Assembly: GCF_023856365.1 (NCBI RefSeq) | Contig: NC_064550.1 | Coordinates: 17,795,629-17,859,628 of the forward strand | Source: Brienomyrus brachyistius | Lineage: Eukaryota; Chordata; Actinopteri; Osteoglossiformes; Mormyridae | DNA: 64,000 nucleotides | Direction of reading: 5' to 3' | Notes under the pieces: generated by a model | Told to the model about the DNA's origin: nothing | What the model saw: only the letters and a program-made list of their open reading frames with translations | Databases searched by the model: none | Translations under genes and position numbers: made by a program | Part shown: piece by piece, positions 55,721-64,000 of the stretch | How the letters are laid out: every line of letters starts with the position of its first letter | Numbering within the stretch: position 1 is the stretch's first letter

Positions 55721-58025
55721 TGCAGCAGCAGACTGGGGGGGTCACTCCTCAGCTCCAAGGCCTCTAACAGAGAGTCCCTTCAGTTACCGAAATTCCACTT
55801 TACATAACAGCCTGTGACCCCCTCAGACATGAGCGCAGAGAGCCCCCCCCGTCGTGATTACCAGTCCCACACATCCTTCGCCTTGGTTTTAATTAACACA
55901 CCTCTCTGTATCGATGTACTATTACAACGAAGGTGTTTCGTGGCATTCCGTCTTTCAGAAAGCGAGCGTTAACGCACCAGCATGAGCACATGAACGCAGC
56001 TGTGAGTGTCAGGCTCGTCTAACCCCGCCGCCCAGGGTAGAGCTTTCGGTTGTTTGGATGCCTCCCGCTGTTACCGAGCAGCCTGGCGGGCTGTGAGTAC
56101 CGGTTAGTTAACAGGTTAACGCTCTGCAGTTGCCGTCTTCGCTGATGCTGGTTGGTTCTTTTCTTGTGGTTGCATCTGGGAGGAGAGGCGATGTTCGAAT
56201 TGAGGGGGATCAGGGGGGGTTAAAATGCCCGTCTTACAAGGCCCCCGCCCCCGGTGTCCATGAGGCTTTACAGGCCTGATAAGTGGGCAGGTGTGATGTG
56301 CACAAGGCTGATGCACCTCTCACTACATGACAACATGAAAAGTGAAAAAGGACGGAAGCCTTATTTTTGAGTTCTGCCGCTTTGGGCTTCTAGGATGTTA
56401 ATGATATAAGAAGGGAAGAGGGGGCGTGTCCATAGGCTCCCCTGCTCACTGCAAACTTGCCGCTCCGCCGGACATCGCACTCGGTTACCCGCTGATGACA
56501 TCACTGATACTGAGAAAAACAAACAACTCACGGCCACCCCTCCGTCCTCCCCACATAGAAGATGGGAAGTCAGCACGCCGACGGCAGGCAACGAATCTAA
56601 TTAACCCTTCGGGGCTTTCTGAATGCCTTTCACCGATTCGTTGGCCCGTATCCCCCGGTTACAGCTACGGTGGTGCTATAAACCCACGTTCCACCCCAGT
56701 GATACAGAAGCTCTGTTAAATGGAGTGCCACCCCCCCAGCAGGATGTACGGTAACTGATCTGTGATAGCACACCTTCAAACGGTTGATGCTTAAATGTCA
56801 CCATATGGCTTTGAGATCAAATGCCGCGACCTGGCTGCACGGGTTCGATAGGGTCGAGTGCCTGTCAGAGCTGCGCGGCCCAGTTTGTACGCAGCATTCG
56901 TCCGGAGCTGTGACGCCTGTCTAATGCATTTTATTACAGTACGTGACAGCCAGTGCTGGAGCACAGAGATCGCAGCGGCATGCGGGACACTTGGGTGAGT
57001 CTGCACAGCGGGGAGGAGTGAGGGGCCCGTATGCACATGACTGAGCATGTGCATGCGTGCATCTGCGTGGGTGTGTGTGTTACTCCACGCCTTGGAAAAA
57101 TGCATGTTTGTCCTATGCACATGCTATCCTGTGCGTGTTTGTGTGTGTATGTTAGTGTTATATCTCTGCTGCGGGGGTAAACATCTAGGTCCTCTCTCTC
57201 CCCCCCCCAGCTGAAATGGAGCCACATCAAACATGGATTCCATGTTCCCTCCCACTCATTCCCAGCCCCACACACCTCACCTGCACCCTCCGCCCGAGAG
57301 TAGGGAGATAATCACGTTTGTCTGAAGGAGTCCATTAAGGACCGGAGCGCAGACGCGCGTGTGTAAACTGAGAAGCTTGGGGTCCCTATTTGCATTGCCG
57401 GGGTGGGGTGGCGGTGGAAGGGGGAGGGTGAGACCCAGAGAGGCAGCAAAAGGTCAGTGCGCAGCCTCTGTGTTACAGTGGCACAGCCTGCTTGTGACTG
57501 ACAGCTACGGGCTCCAGGGGGCGACGTTGCATCCTGGCAGGCCAGCCCTTATGTGACCCTGAGATGAAGATATGGCACCGGGCCAAGCACAGGGGCATCC
57601 CCATCTTACAAGACAAGCGCCGGCGCCACCTAGTGCACAGGGAATCCTTACAGCAACATGGTATCACGTTTCATACAATTCACATTCACATTTGGCAGGT
57701 TATTCCTACAGCTGCAGGTACAGTAAATGTCTTGAGGAGGCGCTGTGAGCAGCTTGAGAAGCTGTCCTGCAGAATCTGCCAGTGCACGTAAGCAAATGAT
57801 TGAACGGGATATAAAATGAGTCCGGCTGAAGATGACAGACTGACCAGCGGCAAATAAAACTGTATTTTTTGCAAAGGTATCCGTGGAATATCCCCGGGAC
57901 TGAAGACCATTAGTGAGATTTGCTGGTGACAAGAGGGAACCCACAGCCATTTCCACTGGGAGGACCACCCCCCCCCCCCCCAACCCGCCACCCCTGGCAT
58001 ATGGGAAAAGCACGTGATCATAAAA
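55721..58025. other. Unique sequence, no gene seen
   Basis: It contains poly(C) at 57,968 and a GT-rich stretch at 57,130-57,150. No exon, RNA gene or clear repeat is recognised. Confidence 0.4.
57968..57981. repeat. Poly(C) run, 14 nt
   Basis: Fourteen C follow GGACCA and precede AACCCGCC. Confidence 0.85.
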
Positions 58026-58032
58026 TTAAACA

Positions 58033-58063
58033 AAATAAATAAATAAATAAATAAATAAATAAA
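58033..58063. repeat. (AAAT)n microsatellite
   Basis: About seven AAAT/TAAA tetranucleotides follow ATTAAACAAA. Confidence 0.95.
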
Positions 58064-58419
58064 TTTCTGGGGTGAAATGGAGAGCAGCTGTTAACCTTTC
58101 ATCGCCCCCCGCGATGCTTTGAAATGCACCACGGATCACCACTGCCACGAGCAGACTAACGCGGGAAGCCGGACGGGGAAGGTGACAGCGGGAATGCCGC
58201 GGCAAATTAAAATTAAAATCATAATTCACAACAACGTCGGCCAGGTTTGGAAAGGCGCGACAACGAAAGTCCCAACTTGCATCGATCTCCCTCTTAATGC
58301 TGATTAACAACCCGCCCAAAACCTGGAGGCGAGTGTTGACTGGCCAACCTGCTACTGATTAGAACATGGGGCTCCGCGATAAATCAGTAGAGAATACGGG
58401 AATTCGAAAACACGCGAGG

Positions 58420-58712
58420 CAGACCGCTTGTGGTTCAGTGGTTTAAGGGTCTGCACCCGTGATCAGTAAGTCGTCGATTCAAATCTTAGGGTCAGCGGAG
58501 AGATTTCACTATTGGGCCCTTGAGTGAGGTACTTTACCTCCCCAATTGCCCTGGGGACTCTCTGCCAGGGCACGGGAAATGGACGGAAGCGAAGACAATT
58601 CCAAAGGCCCCTGGGGGGAATAACCTGCAGTAGCACCACTAACTGTCTAACCATGTTTTCTTTAAAAAAAAATGTCCCTTCAGCTAAAAGGATCAGCTAA
58701 ACAAATAAAATG
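58420..58712 (+). mobile_element. tRNA-derived SINE, copy 2
   Basis: GCTTGTGGTTCAGTGG (box A type, about 58,427), CTGCACCCGTGATCAG, GATTCAAATC (box B, about 58,475-58,485), GGGCCCTTGAGTGAGG, ACCTCCCCAATTGCCCTGGGG and the tail CCTTCAGCTAAAAGGATCAGC-TAAACAAATAAA follow the plan of fish tRNA-type SINEs. It is fuller than the copy at 46.5 kb and includes the core and a (TAAA)-like end. Both boxes are degenerate, so it is unlikely to be transcribed. Confidence 0.85.
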
Positions 58713-61405
58713 GCTGCCTTGATTCACGACAGAATGAAAATGTGGTAAAGGAAAAACATCACGTAATGTCACAGCACACAATGGCGTCTAGCTCCAACCG
58801 AAACGACACCGCTGGCGACAGACAACGCCTCCTTTATGAGGCCGGCGGTGGAGGAATCAGGATGGGCGGGGAGAAACTGGGAATTTGTCCAGACCAGTAG
58901 ACCCCATTAACTCCAGTAATAATAAAACTGGCACGCACACACTTTAAAGCCAGCAGCAGATGCTGAAAGAGTCTCCCAATTCCCGACTTAATGTAGGACA
59001 GACCACGGGCGCGTCGAAGCCACAAAACTGGGCGGAAACACAGACCTCGGCCAATAAGCGGCTCCGTGAAAATGGCTGTACTTATCAGGCACATTTTTAA
59101 AGAAAGAAAAAGACATTGTGCCTATGAGACTGCAGGGGGTCCCCTAGGTGTTTGGGTAAAATACCCAGCCTCTGACTATCCCAGCGCAAACAAAGGCTCG
59201 GCTTACGAATGCAATCCCCTCTCGAGGCACTCACACTGGAAACTCCGCCATTACAGCCCCCTCCCCTTTGGGGGGGGGGCAGCGGGGAACAGGCCAGCAG
59301 AGAAGGGTCTGTCTGGTTGCCCCCACTGTCCTCTCATCCATCACTCCTCGCATCCACCCCCCAGGACACGCACACCGGCCACCACCTAATGAAGCCACAA
59401 GGGCAAGCGCTTTCATCTTCTCTATGGCCAAGCGAGTTGACCCCCCCACCCGGCCACCCCCTCCCTGTGCCCCCACAATTCCCACCGGCATGGCAGCCCA
59501 GGGATATAAAGGGACAGCCGCCTCTGGACATGGACTCACTTTCACTCACACAACCCCCCGGGCTAAGGGAGACTTCTGCGTACCAGCCATCCCTAAAATG
59601 TCTCAAAATTGGGACTGTACCATAACAAAAAAAATTAAGGGGGAGGCCTTGCTGTGACTCTTCCGCCTCTTGAAAGTTACCTGTCATTGACCAAGATGCC
59701 TCACGAGGCAGGGGCACGATTCTGAATGAGCCCCAAGTTATTTGTTTAGCTCCTATTGCTATAATCATCAAAACACCAAAGACAGAAAATTCAATATGAC
59801 GACCCTCGGACAGATCAGGCCTCTGGGCTGATCTTGATGTCTGAAGATCCTAGCAACACCCCAGCACTGACCCCGTTTGCTAGATGCCCGTCCACTAAAT
59901 AACTGTGACCAAAAGTTGCACAGGAGTGACGGTTTAATGTGCTGCTCGGCCATCTGAGGTAAAGCTGGGTCTGTTCACCGAACTGACGTTCGACTATCAC
60001 AGGCCGACTACCCCGAGCAGAGCTGCATATGGAGCCGGATGCACACATGCAACAAACAGCATATTGGAAGGCAGCCCTCGCTACGGGCCAGAGCAAACAC
60101 CGAAAGTCACCCTCGCTTCTTTCCAGCGGACGCCGGCGGCCAGATGGTCCCTCCTGACAGGCAGGGGCAAGCGTGTCAGGTCAGTGCTGTGAGGCCGCAA
60201 GCCTGCGCCTGCATTAGGCTATGCCCGTAGACTCACAGGCACGACAGTGCTATGGATGTGTGGCAGAGCAGTCCAGGTTTTAGGACAGAGCGCGCAGCCC
60301 GTGGAAATTGCCCGGTTGTTATGGAGATGGCATAAAGGTGAATTACAGCTAGCTAGGTACTGCCGTTAAGGCGGCAGAGGCAGCTTTTACGTCCCTACGC
60401 ATCGTAAATACCGAGCGGCAGTGTGGACAAGGAGCAGGATAATTGCTCACCTCGCAGCCGTGAGCGAAGTGCAGTGACGAGGTCCATCACCGGCCTTCCA
60501 TAATCATCCCCGCTGGCCGTTTGCTGGAATTTCACCGTGGTTACGGGGAAGAGGGGCCAGAGACCACAGCCTGTGGTCAAGGTTACGGTTGTGATGCCCA
60601 ATCAGGTTTACCGAATGGTGTCTCGAACCGCGGCCAAAAAGAACTTCATCTATGATTTAACTGTTAGGGCTCGTGTAACATCCCTCGTGGTCGTCCTTGT
60701 TTATGACCTTGGAAAGGAGAAACAAGGCAACTACCTGGCAGTTATTACTGCTGTATAAAAAGCTGTGTTTTCCCCTCCATCTCCCATTTCAATAAAACAA
60801 ACAGATAAATAAAATAAAGAAGAAAAAAAAAAACCGTAAAAACTGAAAATTTTTTCAGTCTCACGCCCAGCGAAGAGCTGGGATCCCGGCTCCTCAAAAC
60901 GGCTTCCGTTAGCTGGCGCTCCTTCATTTGGAGGCCTGGTGTGTTTCTGGCCGCCTTCCCAGAAGCACCCTCTGGTCAGGCCCGTGGCTCTTCTCCCCCG
61001 CCACACCGGGCCTGCCGTGGCGACCCATGCAGACGAGCGAGCGGAAGGCGGCCTGCTTCTCCCAGGCTCTTCGTTGAAAAGAGAGTACCCATTATCTTCC
61101 TCAACATATTCGCTCCATCAAAGTGATGGGGGGGGGGTTGTCACAGTCCGCTGCCCTGGCTTGGCAGCCACGCGTTCCCTTCATGGCCGGGAGAGCTTCG
61201 GGGAGGGGGGACATTGTAACAACCCGCACGGTAACCTGCCTGCTGAATCGCCCGCCACCCCCGGAGCTCACCACTAACACCACCTTATTCCTCCACCTTT
61301 CCTTACTTATTTATTTGTTTAGTAATGTTATTTATAATTTGTTCACATGCCAGCTGCTTGCTCCATCTGTATTGGTTGGTCAGATAACGTGTTGCTTAAT
61401 TAGCG
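58713..61405. other. Unique sequence, no gene seen
   Basis: The open frames near 59,200-59,770 on both strands (up to 145 codons) are stop-poor because of C-rich DNA (CACCCCCC... runs) and have no signature. No repeat family is recognised, and the composition is GC-rich. Confidence 0.4.
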
Positions 61406-61408
61406 TAA

Positions 61409-61530
61409 ACCAGTGCTTCACAATCCGGTCCCCAGAGACTCATACAGTCCACGTTTTTGCTCCCTCCCAGCTCCATAGGGAGCAAAACCATGACTGCCTG
61501 TGGGTCCCTGTAGACTGGATAGGGAACCGG
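61409..61530. mobile_element. Foldback element (MITE-like), small
   Basis: CAGTGCTTCACAATCCGGTC...GTTTTTGCTCCCTCC (61,411-61,467) and the opposite-strand partner GGGAGCAAAACCATGACTGCC...ACTGGATAGGGAACC (about 61,478-61,528) form an imperfect hairpin. GGGAGCAAAA/TTTTGCTCCC is its most precise part. The family is one I recall from fish ('gtttcccaa-cctggtcct ... tttttgctccctcccagctcc ... gggagcaaaa'). Confidence 0.65.
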
Positions 61531-62165
61531 CGTAGACCATCAGCTGCATCTGAATGGGGGGGGGGCATTCAGTTTGAGATATGACCTTTTGTATAAAAAT
61601 GCAGATGCAATTCAGGCGTTTATTAACGAAGTTTTATCGGTTTGCATTAAGTAATTTGTCAGTATTATTATTTTTTTGAGACTGTTCATCACTGCGTTCT
61701 TAATCATGCTCCGAAAGTTACCCTGGCGCAAACCCCCCCAGTGCCCCCACCCCGGTTCCACAGAGTAACCATCGACAGAACAAGGTGGGGGTGGGGGCGT
61801 AAGAAACACACACTACGCTCCCATCACTTACAGCGGCCTGCGTTATTGTCATTCCTACGGTTGCACGGTGACGCACGGCTTGGACCAGCCCCTGCTCTCA
61901 GGATGACAGGTCCGTTCCCCTGAGCCGTGGAGCTTCAGCGTGCAGCCTCGTTTGCCGGTAAACAGGCCACCTGATCGATCCGCTCAGACATATTCAAATG
62001 GTCGTCTGTACCAAGCTCCTTCCATCTGATAGAAGCCACCAGAAAGTACCGGAAAAGAAAAGTCAGTTCTATCCCTGCCATTCATACCGTACCACAGTCA
62101 GTAATGCGGCTGAACGCCATGTAAAACTCTAATAAATCCCAAGATCAAAGGCATATACATTCAAA
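61531..62165. other. Unique sequence, no gene seen
   Basis: Nothing is recognised. A short T-rich run is at 61,670. Confidence 0.4.
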
Positions 62166-62184
62166 TCGCCCCAGATATATAGCT

Positions 62185-62680
62185 GAGACACTGATATGCC
62201 TGTTGTGCTGCTTTCAGCAGTGGACAGAGGCAGTGGACAGAGGCAGTGGACGTGGCCCAAACGCAGGAGGTCCCGATGCACTGTGTGTGCTGACACCTTT
62301 CCATCACAGCCAGTATTAACTTTTTCAGCAATTTGTGTTACAGTAGCTCTCTGGTGAGATTGAATCAGACGGACTAGCCTTCGCTCAATGAGCCTTGAGC
62401 GCCCATGACCCCATTGCTAGAACCGGTTGGACCACTTTTGGTACTGACCACTGCATACTGGGAACACCCCACAAGACCTACTCTTTTTGGAGATACTCTG
62501 ACCCATTTGTCAAGCCCTCACAATTTAGCCCTTGTCAGAGTTGCTCAGATCCTCATGCTTGCCCATTTCCCTGCTTCCAACTCACCAGCTTGCCTAATAT
62601 ATAAATACACCCTTGACAGATGCCGTCATAACAAGATAATCAATGTTATTCACTTCCAGTGTCAGTGGTTTTAATGTTAT
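62185..62680. repeat. Teleost-type dispersed repeat with GATGCACTGTGTGTGC core
   Basis: The order CTGATATGCCTGTTGTGCTGC, CGATGCACTGTGTGTGCTGAC, ACCTTTCCATCACAGCCAGT, TCAATGAGCCTTGAGCGCCC, ATGACCCCATTGCTAG, GGACCACTTTTGG, ATACTGACCACTGCA, GGGAACACCCCACAAGA, GTTATTCACTTCC and GTCAGTGGTTTTAATGTTATGG matches, in order, a sequence I recall as widespread in vertebrate and especially fish genomes. Its transposon class is not known to me, and I see no open frame. A local triplication of CAGTGGACAGAGG lies at 62,218-62,255. Confidence 0.75.
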
Positions 62681-63585
62681 GGCTATATATAAACATAAAC
62701 GGCAAATACGAAAAGTAATTGCTCAGGATTCGGCTTTCCAGTGCAGTCCCACTCCTGATGGTGTACAGCACAGAGATTTCACTCCGCTGAAGACATACTC
62801 ACTGAAACTGCAGAAGGAATTATTGACCTCTCTCGTCACCGTTCTGACACTCACCTGGGGGAGAAGAAAGAGAGGGAGAGACAGAGTTAGATTCTGTGAA
62901 CTTCACGGACAGCAAACACAGCCGGCCGGTCAGTATCCAAGGTTGATTTTTGGATTAAAAATAAAAAAAAGAGTAAATCTCAGGGTTGAAGGAATTCCGG
63001 CTTAAATGATCCGACGAAGGGCTTCTATTGTGGGAAGTTCTCCGAGTTTGCGATTACCGGAACGTCGGGAAATACGACCTCGGCGGGTGTTCCGGAAAAT
63101 TCTGATCAATCCTCCCCCACGATCAGTGAAAGCTATCTTTTCTCTATAAAAAACTATGCTGACGGAGCAAAGACCTCATCAACTCGCCATTAATATGCTT
63201 CCGTGCGGGGAAAGAAAAGCAGACTGAAAAAGTGACACCCCCGGGTTAACGGCACACCCGTCTCAGACCTCGCCATGTTTTTGTAGTGACTTCATTTGCA
63301 CGAAGGCCTTGGAGAAACACGCCTGACGGTGGAGGGGGCGCATGCCTCCTGCTGGCATTTAACGGAACGTACGCGATTCACGGTACATTACATCAGCACA
63401 TTTTAAGTGAAACTTCTTTGTCTGCGAACTCTTTTCCATATTTATTTTGTTACCATGGAACAACTTGACCCCTGGTGAAACAGTCCGTCAAATTTTACCA
63501 GCAACTCCTATCTCTGCAAAACCACATTTCAAATCTTGAAGTTTACAATTACGTGTCATTAGTGTTTGATTCAGGTTGTGGTTCA
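62681..63585. other. Unique sequence, no gene seen
   Basis: No exon, RNA gene or repeat family is recognised. A 120-codon open frame (62,643-63,005, +) lies partly on repeat-derived sequence and has no signature. Confidence 0.4.
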
Positions 63586-63589
63586 TCCA

Positions 63590-63715
63590 TTAAACTGAAG
63601 CTTTTATCCAAACCGACGTATAATTGAGGAGAGCAGGGTCAGAGGGAATTGGTGGCAAGGTCCAAGCTCGAGGTAATCATTCTGCTAACCTGATCTCTGG
63701 TACAGGAGGCGGGAA
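63590..63715. repeat. Teleost-type dispersed repeat fragment, copy 4
   Basis: CTTTTATCCAAACCGACGTATAATTG, GAGCAGGGTCAGAGGG, GGCAAGGTCCAAGCTCGAGG and TCATTCTGCTAACCTGATCTC occur in order. They match the 3' portion of the family at 39,491 ('ttatccaaagcgacgtacaattg ... agcagggtcag ... ggccttgctcaagg'). The 'ttatccaaagcgacttaca' portion is a hallmark tail I recall from fish SINE/LINE-derived repeats. Confidence 0.6.
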
Positions 63716-64000
63716 AGTGAGTCGCTGTTTGAAAATCCTTGACGGCCCACCGATGATTACCGCCCCCGCCCCGGTATGAAATCTGAAAGGTTTACCACGC
63801 TGACAGGCTCTGCTTATCCCTGCGTCGACCAGGTGCAGGCGCCGGTACTGCGACGGGACACGTCTGAAGAAACAGACGCGTTCTCGAGAGAGAGCCGAAT
63901 GCGAGGTGAGGGACAGGCAGTCGGGGGCTTTGGGGGGGGGGTGTCCGTTGCGGTGGGGATGGGGCCGTATGCTCACGGACAATAATGACAGGTAGGACGT

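Noticed and set aside
59209..59771. Overlapping open frames on both strands (up to 145 codons)
   Set aside because: They are open because the DNA is C-rich and poor in stop trinucleotides. Peptides are low-complexity proline-rich.
1..64000. A novel multi-gene biological system
   Set aside because: No set of intact genes exists in the window. All coding relics belong to two dead Ty3/gypsy elements and everything else is repeats or unique non-coding DNA.

Overview
This window looks like non-coding DNA from a ray-finned fish, most likely a teleost. I could not identify the species. The evidence is many sparse, broken repeats of types I recall from fish genomes: tRNA-headed SINEs, foldback MITEs, (CA)n-flanked GTCCCCACAA repeats and Ty3/gypsy fragments. 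There are also long mono- and dinucleotide runs and no bacterial-style gene packing. I found no exon of a cellular protein-coding gene, no rRNA, no functional tRNA and no CRISPR array. The window reads as a gene desert or the inside of very large introns.

Three things organise the sequence. First, there are seven minisatellite arrays with different units: 50/52 bp at 0.26-1.28 kb, 34 bp at 3.64-4.38 kb, 15 bp at 11.37-12.06 kb, 54 bp at 17.86-19.38 kb, 18 bp at 20.13-20.31 kb, 25 bp and related units at 41.69-42.43 kb, and 35 bp at 49.42-50.79 kb. They account for every long open reading frame in the window, and none of those frames should be taken as a gene. An eighth array (about 21 bp, 17.1-17.47 kb) switches orientation in the middle and forms a large imperfect inverted repeat.

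Second, an AT-rich block at about 28.7-35 kb holds two dead Ty3/gypsy retrotransposons, both reading on the minus strand. The downstream one (about 31.8-29.4 kb) keeps a PNMA-type gag, part of reverse transcriptase, RNase H and integrase. The upstream one (about 34.9-32.85 kb) keeps reverse transcriptase, RNase H and three parts of integrase. The two come from different lineages. Both are full of stops and frameshifts, and both have lost the reverse transcriptase catalytic aspartates.

Third, dispersed repeats are scattered through the rest: a four-copy family sharing a GATATGTTTTGA core (13.2, 41.6, 47.4 and 55.2 kb), two SINEs (46.5 and 58.4 kb), three foldback elements (14.6, 44.5 and 61.4 kb), and copies of several repeats I recall from other teleosts. 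Runs of 14-24 G or C occur at ten places, all before 8 kb or after 47.8 kb. Several unique, TAAT-rich, well-preserved-looking stretches (for example 22.6-23.0 kb and 43.7-44.2 kb) are candidates for conserved regulatory elements, but sequence alone cannot show that. I did not find a new multi-gene system. The most notable structures are the orientation-switching array, the nearly uniform 54-bp array, the 70-bp-arm hairpin and the unnamed four-copy repeat.
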